From: Mycolicibacterium sp. CBMA 234
Lineage (GTDB): Bacteria > Actinomycetota > Actinomycetes > Mycobacteriales > Mycobacteriaceae
DNA: 64,000 bases
Assembly (NCBI RefSeq): GCF_009729415.1
Contig: NZ_MPKW01000012.1
Coordinates: 190,482 to 254,481 of the forward strand
Direction: 5' to 3'
Part shown: piece by piece, positions 18,324 to 27,510 of the stretch
How the letters are laid out: every line of letters starts with the position of its first letter
Numbering within the stretch: the stretch's first letter is position 1
The notes under the pieces: model-generated
Databases searched by the model: none
Told to the model about the DNA's origin: nothing
What the model saw: only the letters and a program-made list of their open reading frames with translations
Translations under genes and position numbers: made by a program

Positions 18324-18356
18324 GATCGTCTGCGTAGGAAGGGAATTGGGGTCGCC

Positions 18357-18506
18357 ATGGTCGAAATGATGATAGAGGTGATCGCCCTGTCGGTCGGTGC
18401 GTACCTGGCTGCGTTTGCAATTCTCATTGCCATCGATGTCGCGATTCTCCTCAAGCTCCGCTCGAGTTTTCCTCAACGTCTTGTTCAAATTTCGAGTATG
18501 CGATAA
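18357..18506 (+). CDS. Small single-span membrane protein
   Basis: 49 residues, MVEMMIEVIALSVGAYLAAF opening, one hydrophobic helix (about residues 7-32) and a basic C-terminal tail. AGGAAGGG at about 18336-18343 lies 13 bases before the ATG. The gene sits between the GNAT and deacetylase genes with the same orientation and ends three bases before the deacetylase ATG, so it is likely translated with it. No family is recognised. It could anchor or recruit the cytoplasmic tailoring enzymes to the membrane; that is speculation. Confidence 0.6.
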   Translation: MVEMMIEVIALSVGAYLAAFAILIAIDVAILLKLRSSFPQRLVQISSMR

Positions 18507-18509
18507 AGA

Positions 18510-19424
18510 ATGATCACCGCCCAGATGTTGCAGCACAACCGAACCCGCCATCGACCGTGGGTTTTGGACCCGACGAACATGTCCGAGGCACCCGGCCCGT
18601 TTGAGGAACTGCGAGGTTGCTCGATGATGGAAATGCAAAATGCGGTCATGGTCGTCGCTCATCCCGACGATGAAATACTTTGGTTCAGCTCAATATTGCG
18701 TCAGTGTAAGCGTGTTGTGGTGTGCTTCGGCGCATCCGCGACGTCAACGGAGAGCTGGGACGACGGTCGAGCCGTAATGATGGACACGTATCCGTTGAGC
18801 AAAGTCCGGTTTTTGAGATTGCGACAGTCCGATGCGTTCGAGGCCTCCAACTGGAATAAGCCCAGAGAGGCTGATTGCGGATTGCAATTACCGCGGCGAA
18901 AATGTCCGCTTTATGAGAAGAACGCAGAGGAACTGTTACAGCTGCTAGCGGTGGAATTGCAACAGGAGCGTGTGGTCGTCACCCACAATCCGTGGGGCGA
19001 GTACGGCAATGAAGAGCATGTCCAGGTTTTTCGAGTGCTGACCGAGCTGAAGGAAAAACTTGGATTTGATCTCTATGTGGACGGCTACGTCAGTGACCGG
19101 AGTGCCAAGCTGATGTCGAGGTCCGCACATTCGCTGGAGGGGAATCCTCTGGTGTACAAGACGAACAGGGCGCTGGCACATGCCTTGCGAAACCAATATC
19201 TGAAGAATGACTGTTGGACCTGGATGGTCGACTATGTGTGGCCGTCGTACGAGTCCTTCTATCGCGTTGCGGCTCGGGCTTCCGGGGCTGAAACCGGAAT
19301 TCCGGTTAGCATCCCGTTGAATTACATTACGTATAACTTCAATCGCAGCCCGATCAGAAAGATCGTAAGTAAGACGTTGCCTGCGTCGGTCAAATTGCGC
19401 ATGAAGCGAGTCGGCCATGTTTAG
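18510..19424 (+). CDS. PIG-L (LmbE) family sugar N-deacetylase
   Basis: 304 residues. VMVVAHPDDEILW carries the PIG-L zinc motif; H51, D54 and H170 (in NPWGEYGNEEH) are the expected zinc ligands. Members such as MshB, PIG-L and BtrD remove acetyl groups from GlcNAc-containing substrates. The likely product is a free amine on a hexosamine, which is the chemical acceptor an aminoacylation system needs. The ATG at 18510 is four bases after the small membrane-protein gene; a later start at 18624 (MMEMQNAV) would also keep the domain. Codon use is more AT-rich than in the flanking sterol genes, consistent with acquisition of the island. Confidence 0.85.
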   Translation: MITAQMLQHNRTRHRPWVLDPTNMSEAPGPFEELRGCSMMEMQNAVMVVAHPDDEILWFSSILRQCKRVVVCFGASATSTESWDDGRAVMMDTYPLSKVRFLRLRQSDAFEASNWNKPREADCGLQLPRRKCPLYEKNAEELLQLLAVELQQERVVVTHNPWGEYGNEEHVQVFRVLTELKEKLGFDLYVDGYVSDRSAKLMSRSAHSLEGNPLVYKTNRALAHALRNQYLKNDCWTWMVDYVWPSYESFYRVAARASGAETGIPVSIPLNYITYNFNRSPIRKIVSKTLPASVKLRMKRVGHV

Positions 19425-19631
19425 CACCGGGTCGGTGGCCTGGCGTCGACGTGCGCCACCGCTCCGTGGTCGACGGTTGTGCTGTCCGCAGTGCGCGGCA
19501 GTACCACTCCCGGAGTGTGCCGTCATATTTAGATAAATCCATGTAGTCACCATCTGTGGCCCTTACCTGGCTGATCGCCGAAGGTATTCAGGGCGTTCTG
19601 AAAGCTTGCTATTTCCCTGAGGGGATTCACT

Positions 19632-21602
19632 ATGTTGGGCCACTCGGTTATGTACAACATTCCTGCATTCTCGGTTCGAAAGTCAGCCGCTGCGATGCTC
19701 GCGAATCGTTTCCCGAGGGAAACGGTACAAGCGATATCCATATCACCGTGGTGGGTGGTCGATGTCGTCATCGGATTTACTGCGGTATGGATTGCGACGT
19801 GGGCGCGATTCGATTTCGAACCAGACCTCATGAAATTTGGTTCCACGCTGATAGTTGCGGCAGCTGCCGCTGCACTGGTCGCTGCGGCCGGTAGCGCCAA
19901 AGGCATCTATCGACACCGATACATCGTGGCGAGTTTCGACGAATGCACGGCGTTGGCGATGGTCGCCGGGGTCTCGTCCGCGTTGCTGCTGGTATTCGTC
20001 AGCGTTGCCGCGTCCCATCCGGTGCCGCGCGGCGTGCCGGTCCTCTCGGCGGCATTCACGCTGGGCGGCATGCTGGCGGCTAGATGGCTCGGTCGTACCT
20101 TGGCGGGGCGGCAGCGGAAGAACGCCGCGGACCGCCGTAAGGTCGTCATCCTGGGTGCAGGCCGTATCGGCCAGAATTTGGCGCGACAGATGCAGCTCGA
20201 TGAGCGCATGCCGTTCGAGCCCGTGGCCTTGCTCGATGATGACCCAGCCAAGCGGCACCTGCATGTCGCCGGCGTACAGGTGCGCGGGACGCGACGTGAT
20301 TTAGCCTGTGTTGTAACGCGTTTCGAAGCTGATGCAGTGGTCATTGCCATCGCTGATCCGGATGCCGAACTGATCAGGGACGTCTCTTCGCAAGCTGCAC
20401 TGCTGGGCATTGGAGCGCTGATCGTGCCACCGGTCGCGGAATTGATCCGCAGCGCGCGGCCTACCGGCGACGTGCGGGACCTCAAACTCAACGATCTCCT
20501 CGGCCGGCCGCCAGCTCACTTGGATCAGGAGGCGATTACCGCCCAAATCATCGGGCGCCGCGTCTTGGTTACCGGCGCGGGTGGCTCCATCGGCTCTGAA
20601 CTGTGCCGCCAGATCCATCGGCTCGGCCCCGCGACACTGACCATGCTCGACCGTGACGAATCGGCGCTGCACGCTACGCAACTGTCGATCTACGGCCGCG
20701 CGATGCTCGACAACGACGACACCGTCTTGGCCGACATCCGCGATCCGCTCGCTATGCGGCGGGTATTCGAGGCATACCGGCCTGAGGTAGTGATTCACGC
20801 AGCGGCGCTCAAACACCTTCCCCTGCTGGAGAAGTATCCGCTTGAGGCGTGGATGACCAACGTTGTCGGCACCTGGAACGTTCTGTGCGCGGCGCGCGAA
20901 GCGCGGGTGGGTACGTTCGTCAACATCTCCACAGACAAGGCGGCGAATCCGATCAGCGTCCTCGGGTTCAGTAAACGAGTGACCGAACGTCTCACCGCAT
21001 CGGTCGCGAGTCGCGGGGACGGTAGATATCTCAGCGTTCGGTTCGGCAACGTGCTTGGGTCCCGCGGCTCCGTCCTGGAGGCGTTCGCCCGGCAGATCGA
21101 AGAAGGCGGTCCCGTCACGGTCACGCACCCCGAGGTCACCCGCTTCTTCATGACGATCCCTGAGGCCTGCCAATTGGTGTTGCAAGCGGCCGCCATTGGC
21201 AAAGGCGGCGAAGCCTTGGTACTGGATATGGGGGAGCCGGTCAGAATTGCCGACGTTGCCCGGCTGCTGATTTGTCGGGCACAGCGCACCGATGTCGATA
21301 TCGTCTGGACGGGGATGCGCGCAGGCGAGAAGCTGCATGAGGAACTGTTCGGCGCGGACGAAATCCGTGACCACCGCCCGGCGCACCCACTCATTTCCCA
21401 CGTGAGTGTGCCTCCACTTGCCTTGCTTGACGGCGAGGCGAGCATGGTCCGCTTCGCCGACCATGCGGCTGCGCTGCGATGGCTGGCGTCTGAAGGGCGG
21501 GTGAGCGCTGCGGCGCCTGTCGAACTGACGTCGCGCCCTGCACCGCCCGAACTCCGACTCGTCGGCGTGGCGGCCGACGCGCACCAGTACGCGGCGTCAT
21601 GA
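19632..21602 (+). CDS. Membrane nucleotide-sugar 4,6-dehydratase (CapD/PglF/WbpM family)
   Basis: 656 residues. Four N-terminal membrane helices (about 40-140) precede a CoA-binding-like Rossmann segment (VVILGAGRIGQNLARQ). A C-terminal extended SDR begins at VLVTGAGGSIGSELCRQ. The active-site block STDKAANPISVLGFSKR lacks the usual catalytic Tyr and has Leu-Gly-x-x-Lys, as in the UDP-GlcNAc 4,6-dehydratase group where Met or Leu replaces Tyr. The expected product is UDP-4-keto-6-deoxy-HexNAc. The ATG at 19632 follows TGAGGGG. Its stop overlaps the aminotransferase ATG (ATGA), which fits sequential PglF-then-PglE steps. Confidence 0.92.
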   Translation: MLGHSVMYNIPAFSVRKSAAAMLANRFPRETVQAISISPWWVVDVVIGFTAVWIATWARFDFEPDLMKFGSTLIVAAAAAALVAAAGSAKGIYRHRYIVASFDECTALAMVAGVSSALLLVFVSVAASHPVPRGVPVLSAAFTLGGMLAARWLGRTLAGRQRKNAADRRKVVILGAGRIGQNLARQMQLDERMPFEPVALLDDDPAKRHLHVAGVQVRGTRRDLACVVTRFEADAVVIAIADPDAELIRDVSSQAALLGIGALIVPPVAELIRSARPTGDVRDLKLNDLLGRPPAHLDQEAITAQIIGRRVLVTGAGGSIGSELCRQIHRLGPATLTMLDRDESALHATQLSIYGRAMLDNDDTVLADIRDPLAMRRVFEAYRPEVVIHAAALKHLPLLEKYPLEAWMTNVVGTWNVLCAAREARVGTFVNISTDKAANPISVLGFSKRVTERLTASVASRGDGRYLSVRFGNVLGSRGSVLEAFARQIEEGGPVTVTHPEVTRFFMTIPEACQLVLQAAAIGKGGEALVLDMGEPVRIADVARLLICRAQRTDVDIVWTGMRAGEKLHEELFGADEIRDHRPAHPLISHVSVPPLALLDGEASMVRFADHAAALRWLASEGRVSAAAPVELTSRPAPPELRLVGVAADAHQYAAS

Positions 21603-22759
21603 CTCGTATTTACCTGTCCGCTCCCGATGTCGGTCCTCGGGAAGAGGAATGGTGTGTTGCCACCCTGCGCTCAGGATGGGTTGCGCCGGCGGGCCCGATG
21701 GTGGACAGCTTCGAAGAAGCGCTGGCCCATCAATGCGCGCGTCGATACGCGGTGGCTCTCAGCTCCGGCACCGCGGCATTACATCTGGCGCTGCTCGGGC
21801 TGGGTGTCGGGCCGGAAGACGTGGTCATCGTTCCCACCATGACCTTCGCCGCCACCGCGAACGCCGTCGTATACACCGGGGCCACACCGGTATTCGTGGA
21901 TTGCGAGCCGAACTCTGGAAACCTTGATCCAGCACTCCTTGAGGGCGCGCTGCGGTCACTGGCGCGCGAAGGTCGCCATGTCGCGGCAGTGATCGCAGTG
22001 GATTTGCTGGGCCGCTGCGCGGACTACAGCCAGATCGAGATCATCTGCGAAAGTGCGGGATTACCACTGCTTTCCGATGCCGCGGAGGCTCTCGGTGCCG
22101 GTCACGTCGGCAGGCCCGCCGGCTCGTTCGGCATGGCTGCGGTGCTGAGTTTCAATGGCAACAAGGTGATTTCGACCAGCGGCGGGGGAGCGCTGCTCAC
22201 TGATGATGAGCGGTTGGCTGAGAGAGCGAGGTATCTCAGTACACAGGCGAGGGAACCCGTTGCGCACTACGAACACACCGAAATCGGTTACAACTACCGG
22301 TTGAGCAACATTCTGGCCGCACTGGGCATCGCACAATTGGAACGGCTGCAAGCGATGCTCGTGCGCCGCAGGCAGATACGAGAGGGCTACCGCGAGGTCT
22401 TCTCCGATGTCGATGGTGTGCAGATCTTCCAGGGCGACGACGACGTCGAGGACAATTGCTGGCTGACCGCCATTCTCGTGGATTCGATTGCAGCGGAGTG
22501 GAAGCCGGAAGAACTCTCGGCCGCGTTGACTGTCGCGGACATCGAGAACCGTCCGCTGTGGAAGCCCATGCACCAACAGCCCGTATTCGCCGGCGCTCGG
22601 TCGTTCCTTCGTGGAGACGCTGATCGGCTGTTTGCGACCGGCATTGCTCTGCCGAGCGGATCCGCACTTTCTTCCGACCAGATCGATCGGGTCCACACCG
22701 TCATCCGATCGTTCCTTTCTGCGCGTCGGGGCCGGGGAGGGGTGAATCATGCGGCCTGA
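21599..22759 (+). CDS. DegT/DnrJ/EryC1/StrS sugar aminotransferase (PglE-like)
   Basis: 386 residues. PLP sites are visible: the SSGTAALHLAL phosphate loop, D160 in LLSDAAEALGA and the Schiff-base Lys189 in SFNGNKVISTSGGG; EIGYNYRLSNILAALGIAQL is the family C-terminal block. It would aminate the 4-keto sugar made by the preceding dehydratase to a UDP-4-amino-4,6-dideoxy-HexNAc, as PglE does in bacillosamine synthesis. It overlaps the dehydratase by four bases and the phosphoglycosyl transferase by 11. No PglD-like acetyltransferase is adjacent, so the 4-amino group might stay free or be acylated by another enzyme of the island. Confidence 0.93.
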   Translation: MTRIYLSAPDVGPREEEWCVATLRSGWVAPAGPMVDSFEEALAHQCARRYAVALSSGTAALHLALLGLGVGPEDVVIVPTMTFAATANAVVYTGATPVFVDCEPNSGNLDPALLEGALRSLAREGRHVAAVIAVDLLGRCADYSQIEIICESAGLPLLSDAAEALGAGHVGRPAGSFGMAAVLSFNGNKVISTSGGGALLTDDERLAERARYLSTQAREPVAHYEHTEIGYNYRLSNILAALGIAQLERLQAMLVRRRQIREGYREVFSDVDGVQIFQGDDDVEDNCWLTAILVDSIAAEWKPEELSAALTVADIENRPLWKPMHQQPVFAGARSFLRGDADRLFATGIALPSGSALSSDQIDRVHTVIRSFLSARRGRGGVNHAA

Positions 22760-23393
22760 TCGCGCTCCGGGCTCAGTGTTGAAGCGAGCCTTTGACCTGT
22801 TGGCGGCGTCCGCGCTGCTCATCGTCTTCTCGCCGGTGCTCGCGACTGTCGCGGTACTGATCCGGTACACCTCCGGTGCTCCCGTCATTTTCCGGCAGCA
22901 ACGGCCAGGACGGCACGAACAGATCTTCACGATGTACAAGTTTCGGACCATGCGTCCACCCTCACCTGGTGAGAACCCTTGGACCACAGACGATTTGCGG
23001 TCGACTCGGATCGGGAAGCTCCTCCGGCGGACAAGCCTCGATGAACTGCCTCAGCTGATCAATGTCGTCAGTGGGCGGATGAGCCTTGTCGGCCCCCGCC
23101 CCTTGCTTGTGGAGTACCTCGGCAGATACTCGCCTCGCCATGCTCGCCGGCACGATGTCCGGCCGGGAATCACGGGCTTGGCACAGGTGAGCGGCCGGAA
23201 GTCAGTGGCTTATTCGGAAAAGCTCGACCTCGATGTGCGCTATGTGGATGAGTGGTCGTTCCGGCTCGATCTGCGCATCTTGTTCCTGACGCTCGTCGAA
23301 CCTTTCAAGCGCCCGGAGACGCGGGGCTACGAGGAGTTCGATGACCTGGGACTGACTGTGGGGTTGGGCCCGGAGGGCCGTGCCCATGTCTGA
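22749..23393 (+). CDS. Polyprenyl-phosphate sugar-1-phosphate transferase (PglC-like)
   Basis: 214 residues, the small monotopic phosphoglycosyl transferase type with one N-terminal membrane helix (about 13-38). Signatures are FRQQRPGRHEQIF, MYKFRTM, RRTSLDELPQLINV with the catalytic Asp98-Glu99 pair, MSLVGPRPL and RPGITGLAQVSGRKS. It transfers a sugar-1-phosphate from UDP-sugar to polyprenyl phosphate at the inner face of the membrane and so commits the repeat unit. The size and preceding PglF/PglE-like genes suggest a diamino-trideoxy or 4-amino-6-deoxy sugar as the first residue. Confidence 0.93.
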   Translation: MRPDRAPGSVLKRAFDLLAASALLIVFSPVLATVAVLIRYTSGAPVIFRQQRPGRHEQIFTMYKFRTMRPPSPGENPWTTDDLRSTRIGKLLRRTSLDELPQLINVVSGRMSLVGPRPLLVEYLGRYSPRHARRHDVRPGITGLAQVSGRKSVAYSEKLDLDVRYVDEWSFRLDLRILFLTLVEPFKRPETRGYEEFDDLGLTVGLGPEGRAHV

Positions 23394-24540
23394 GCTCCAC
23401 GTCTGTGTCGTCGGGGGCACCTTTGACCGACCCGAGGATTCCCGGCGCAGATCGACGCCCGAGACGGTCCTGGCGGAGGGACTTGCCGCACGGGGCGTCC
23501 ACGTAACGACGGTTGGTCATCGCTCGTTTGTGCCGAGCGAGAGATACCAGGTCGTTCACGTCCATCACCTGGGGCGGGCCGCGCTCTGGATGGCCACCGC
23601 GGCAACCGGCGCGCGATTTGTCTATACCCCGCACCACGACCCCGCGCTGCTCGACCCGGCACGCCATGGAGACCGGCTGCGGGCCAGGATTCGCGCCACC
23701 CAGATGATCGCGGCCAGGGCCGACGCCGTCGTCACCCTCAGCGCGATCGAGCGCGAGACTCTCCGGCTGCACCTCGACTGCTCGCCGGCAAAGATGCACG
23801 TGATCCCGAACGGCATCCCTGCACAGATATTCTTTCCAGCCGACCAGCATCCGGTCCTCGGGCCGACGCGACGTGCTCGCCTTCTTTATGTCGGACAGCT
23901 CATCGAGCTCAAAGGAGTGGATGTCCTCCTGCGAGCGCTGGCGCAGGTCGAGGATGTCGAACTGCTGCTGGTCTACCAGGACGCGACCTTGGAGGCCACT
24001 TTCCGAGCGCTGGCCGCGGACCTGAACCTGGGCGACCGCGTGCAGTTCCTCGGGATCCGTTCTGCGGCCCAATTGGCGGATCTGTATCGGCAGGTGGATC
24101 TGTTCGTGCTCCCGAGCCGGTCAGAGGCACTGCCGAGTGTGATCAGCGAGGCGATGCTGAGCGGACTGCCGGTCGTGGCTTCGGCTGTCGGCGGTATCCC
24201 GGAACAGGTCGGGGAGTACGGGCGACTTGTCCCGACTGATGACGTCGACCGGCTGGCCACCGCGCTGCGGTCAACGATTCTCGAATTGCGCGCGAACCGA
24301 ATCGACCATGCGGCGATCCATGCGGCTGCCGTCCAGCGGTTTGGCGTGGCCACCATGGTCGAGCGCCACCTTCAGCTGTACCGCGGTCTGCTCGCCGCTG
24401 GAGAAACACCGGCTCGGCGTCGCATCCGCTACGGGCCGGCCAACGCCGCAGCGCGCCTGGCCCTGCGAACCGTAGGTGACCGGCTCACCGGCCGCGGTCT
24501 GCTCGAGCGTGACCTACCGCGGCTCGTCGGGATGTCCTGA
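23386..24540 (+). CDS. GT4-family glycosyltransferase
   Basis: 384 residues with the GT-B layout: VVGGTFDRPEDSRRRS N-domain, LLYVGQLIELKGVDVLLRAL at the domain junction, and VISEAMLSGLPVVASAVGGI as the E-x7-E nucleotide-sugar block. It overlaps the phosphoglycosyl transferase gene. GGAGGG at 23372-23377 is best spaced for the ATG at 23386; an upstream GTG at 23380 is only two bases from it, so I rejected that start. It probably adds an early sugar to the lipid-linked unit. It converges with the lipoprotein gene with one base between the stops. Confidence 0.9.
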   Translation: MSELHVCVVGGTFDRPEDSRRRSTPETVLAEGLAARGVHVTTVGHRSFVPSERYQVVHVHHLGRAALWMATAATGARFVYTPHHDPALLDPARHGDRLRARIRATQMIAARADAVVTLSAIERETLRLHLDCSPAKMHVIPNGIPAQIFFPADQHPVLGPTRRARLLYVGQLIELKGVDVLLRALAQVEDVELLLVYQDATLEATFRALAADLNLGDRVQFLGIRSAAQLADLYRQVDLFVLPSRSEALPSVISEAMLSGLPVVASAVGGIPEQVGEYGRLVPTDDVDRLATALRSTILELRANRIDHAAIHAAAVQRFGVATMVERHLQLYRGLLAAGETPARRRIRYGPANAAARLALRTVGDRLTGRGLLERDLPRLVGMS

Positions 24541-24541
24541 A

Positions 24542-26602
24542 TTACTTCCGCGGTTGCATCGCGTACACGTGGACGCCAAATGGGGGAACGGTCGCATCGA
24601 CGACCACCTCCCCACCTGCAGCGACTGAGCTCGGCACGGGTGTGTCCGTGGTCCATTCCGACGCGGACGCGAACTTCGCGTTGTTCCGGAAGCGCAACCG
24701 GCCGTGCCACTCCGCGCCCCCAAGATCGGTGTTGATCAAGGTCACCACAGTGCTTGTGCCGACTGTGCTGACGAGGTACTGCAGCGGCGGGCCGTCGACG
24801 GTTACCGTCGCGACAGAGTTGTACAGCTCGTCGAGGAGCCGCTGGTATGCAGCGAGCAGGCCGCCTTGGCCCGTGTCGTCGAGCATTGCCGCCGTCAGAT
24901 ATACCGAGCCGGCGCCGATCTTGCGGCGGATGATGAGCGGATCACCGTCGGCCGTTGCGGCGACGACATCGGTGTCCTTCCCCGGGGTGATGCGGGAGTA
25001 GCCGAACGTCTTCTCCGCAACAACCGTGCCGTCCGACCACCTGACAGAATCCGCCTCACCGTGGTCCGCGGAAATCCTCGTATCGGTCAGTGCGTCGAGA
25101 CCCGGCTTGAGTTGGCCGGTGGTGGCAACGACGGTCCCGCCGCGCCGCACATACTCCCGCAGATCTGTCAGCAGGCCTGCAGAGATCGGCCCGCTGCCCG
25201 CGAGAACCACGATCCGGTATCGGAGCAGGGTGTCCAGCCTGGCGTGATCGGTAATCACATCGAGCGACTCACCCCACCGGGTGTTCCCCATGGGTTCCCA
25301 GCTCCGCGGGTCCGGGTTTCCAGTAGCCAGCGCACGGCGGTACGCGGCTTGAGTGGCGTCGACATCCACCGGCCCATCGGCGCTGCCCATCCGCCACGGG
25401 GCGTTCGGCACTATCGTTCCCCACGATTGATGGCCCGGATACGCCACGTCGAACAGGCTGCTCAGCATGCGGTCACCGGGCGTGTAGGGGTTTTGGCGAT
25501 ACCACTTGAGTGGGTCCTGGTCGAATTCGCCGAATTGCGGCTCGTACCCGGAAAAGTGGTCCTGCAAGATGGCGATTGGCACCTCGGGGGCTCCCCGCGC
25601 CGGATGCCGATGCAGACTGAAATCGGCAAAATCGCTTACGGCCACGCCCAGGGGATTGAGGTTGTGCGGCGGCGCTTTGGAGTAATAGTCGGAGGCCTCG
25701 TTCAGCACCACGTCGGCGCCGGCCATATACGCCGCATACATGTTCCGCCGGACCATCGACGGTGACCAGCCGGTGACGAGCCGGCCAGTGGCGTCGAACA
25801 CGGTGGGACCGTCGTTCCAGTAGCGGTACGTCGAAATTTCGATCCCCCATTGGCGGTCGTGATGCTGCCCGGCCGCACCTCGGACCATGGCGAGTCCAGG
25901 ACTCATCCCACTGACCTCATCGTTGTTGCGTTCAAGGAGTACGGCATCGGAGCCGAGGTCGTATGCGTACTGAGGGCAGAACGTGTAGACGCACACCGAC
26001 ATCCACTTGTATCCGCGTTGCTGGGCGGACTGCGCAAGATAGGGCCGAAGGGCTTTCGCGTCGAGGTAGTACCGCGACCACGTCGTATACGCCTGCTCGT
26101 CGGGCATGCCCTCGACGTTCGGGCGGTCCTGCGCCCAACATCCTCCGGCTTGGTCGAACTCCGGCATGCCGAGACGCCAGGCCGAAGACTGCGCTGTGAC
26201 CCCGAGCTTTGCGAGCGTCGTGGCGGCATCCGGATCGGTCGACGCCGGGTAGCAGGCTGCCACATTCGCTTCTGGGGGAATGGCGAAGTAGACGAATGGC
26301 CGGCCGGTGCCCGCCACGGCGCTGCGGTCTTGCTCATCAAGGACTGGATGCAGGCTGGCGCCATTGGCCAGTCGGTCATGCAGTCGTTGGTTGAGGAGTT
26401 TTCCGCCCTGGCTGTATACCTCGGTCAGGAGGGCGAAATCGCCCGCTTCAGATGCAGGGTTCAGCTGTCCGGATCCGGATGCTGGATCCGGCTGTGCGGA
26501 TTCGTGGGATGGCGACCCCGGTAGCGGAACGGAGTCACATGCGGTAATTCCGACGGCGAGGGCGATCGCGAGCAGCCGCGTTACCCAGGCGCCTGGCTTC
26601 AT
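24542..26602 (-). CDS. Lipoprotein with glycoside-hydrolase (GH42-like) architecture
   Basis: 686 residues. The N-terminus MKPGAWVTRLLAIALAVGIT is followed by Ala-Cys, a lipobox with Cys22. The mature protein reads as a TIM-barrel-like first half (segments YRYWNDGPTVFDATGRLVTG and ADVVLNEASDYYSK). A GATase-like segment follows (DTLLRYRIVVLAGSGPISAG and DLREYVRRGGTVVATTGQLK), and a beta-sandwich C-terminus. This order resembles GH42-type hydrolases, but the catalytic glutamates could not be assigned. The ATG at 26602 overlaps the preceding GT2 stop (ATGA), which decides the start. A surface enzyme trimming or releasing the island's glycan is a plausible role. Confidence 0.72.
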   Translation of the reverse strand: MKPGAWVTRLLAIALAVGITACDSVPLPGSPSHESAQPDPASGSGQLNPASEAGDFALLTEVYSQGGKLLNQRLHDRLANGASLHPVLDEQDRSAVAGTGRPFVYFAIPPEANVAACYPASTDPDAATTLAKLGVTAQSSAWRLGMPEFDQAGGCWAQDRPNVEGMPDEQAYTTWSRYYLDAKALRPYLAQSAQQRGYKWMSVCVYTFCPQYAYDLGSDAVLLERNNDEVSGMSPGLAMVRGAAGQHHDRQWGIEISTYRYWNDGPTVFDATGRLVTGWSPSMVRRNMYAAYMAGADVVLNEASDYYSKAPPHNLNPLGVAVSDFADFSLHRHPARGAPEVPIAILQDHFSGYEPQFGEFDQDPLKWYRQNPYTPGDRMLSSLFDVAYPGHQSWGTIVPNAPWRMGSADGPVDVDATQAAYRRALATGNPDPRSWEPMGNTRWGESLDVITDHARLDTLLRYRIVVLAGSGPISAGLLTDLREYVRRGGTVVATTGQLKPGLDALTDTRISADHGEADSVRWSDGTVVAEKTFGYSRITPGKDTDVVAATADGDPLIIRRKIGAGSVYLTAAMLDDTGQGGLLAAYQRLLDELYNSVATVTVDGPPLQYLVSTVGTSTVVTLINTDLGGAEWHGRLRFRNNAKFASASEWTTDTPVPSSVAAGGEVVVDATVPPFGVHVYAMQPRK

Positions 26603-27468
26603 GGCGCAGTCAACTCCGCCCATAGCGCGGCCCAGGTGGCGATCTCGGACGGGGATGCGACCCGGTTGCGACGGTCGAGCACGAGATCTTGCCGCCGTGC
26701 CAGCACCGCCAGGGTGTCGCGAGCAGCCCTGCCCAGCTGGCCGGCCGACCCGATCAAACTGGACATCACCTGGCGATGTCGAGCTCCGTAGCGCAGCAGG
26801 AAGAGCATCTGGTGCTGCCGCGCCTCGACGCTGCCACGCAGCTTGATCCGATCTTCCCGGTACCCGAGCAGCACGTTGGGCAGGCTTGCGTAGCGGCTCG
26901 ACGTGTGTGCGCGCAGAAGGACCTCCCAGTCCTCACAGCGATGAGCGTGCGGGTCGTACGGAAACCGCAGAAACCATGAACGTCGTCCCATCCAGGTGGG
27001 GTGCGCCAAGCCGATCTCGCTGCGGAGCGGGCGCGCGGTGAGCTCCTCATGCCCGCCCGCCCGAGAACGCGGACCACGGGGCGTGCCGTCAGAGGTGAAC
27101 ACCATCATTCCCGCTCCCACGACGTCGACCTCCGGATTTTCATGCAGGAAAGCGAGCTGGGTCTCGAGCCGGTGGGGATAACAGACGTCGTCGCCGTCCA
27201 TCCGCGCGATGATGGGCGCGTGGCTGTGCCGCACGCCTTCGTTCAGTCGAGTCGGAAGTCCGAGCGGTCGGCCGTCGATGAAGGGCCGGATCCGATCGTC
27301 GAGATCGGCAAATTCCCGCAGCCGCTGCGCGGTGCCATCGGTGGACCCGTCGTCCAGGACAACGAGTTCCCACGCTGTGCAGGTCTGCGCCAATATCGAG
27401 CGAATTGCCGGGTCCAGGGTGCCCTGCACGTTTCGGACCGGCATGACGATGCTGATCGCGGGTTCCAT
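26599..27468 (-). CDS. GT2-family glycosyltransferase
   Basis: 289 residues with the GT-A/GT2 opening MEPAISIVMPVRNVQGTLDP, LVVLDDGSTDGTAQ for nucleotide binding, ARMDGDDVCYPHRLE as the DxD metal motif and CEDWEVLLRA near the acceptor site. It is likely to add a sugar with inverted configuration to the repeat unit. It lies in the minus-strand export/assembly operon, 42 bases after the polymerase gene and overlapping the lipoprotein gene. Confidence 0.92.
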   Translation of the reverse strand: MEPAISIVMPVRNVQGTLDPAIRSILAQTCTAWELVVLDDGSTDGTAQRLREFADLDDRIRPFIDGRPLGLPTRLNEGVRHSHAPIIARMDGDDVCYPHRLETQLAFLHENPEVDVVGAGMMVFTSDGTPRGPRSRAGGHEELTARPLRSEIGLAHPTWMGRRSWFLRFPYDPHAHRCEDWEVLLRAHTSSRYASLPNVLLGYREDRIKLRGSVEARQHQMLFLLRYGARHRQVMSSLIGSAGQLGRAARDTLAVLARRQDLVLDRRNRVASPSEIATWAALWAELTAP

Positions 27469-27510
27469 GATGCCGTCATCTCCCGGTCACGCGGGCTGCC
27501 TGGAGGCGCC

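Noticed and set aside
19556..19894. 112-residue plus-strand frame upstream of and overlapping the 4,6-dehydratase
   Set aside because: Out of phase with the dehydratase and Cys-rich without pattern; the dehydratase start at 19632 has its own ribosome-binding site.
20301..21584. 427-residue minus-strand frame opposite the 4,6-dehydratase
   Set aside because: No domain or motif; the sense frame has full SDR and membrane features.
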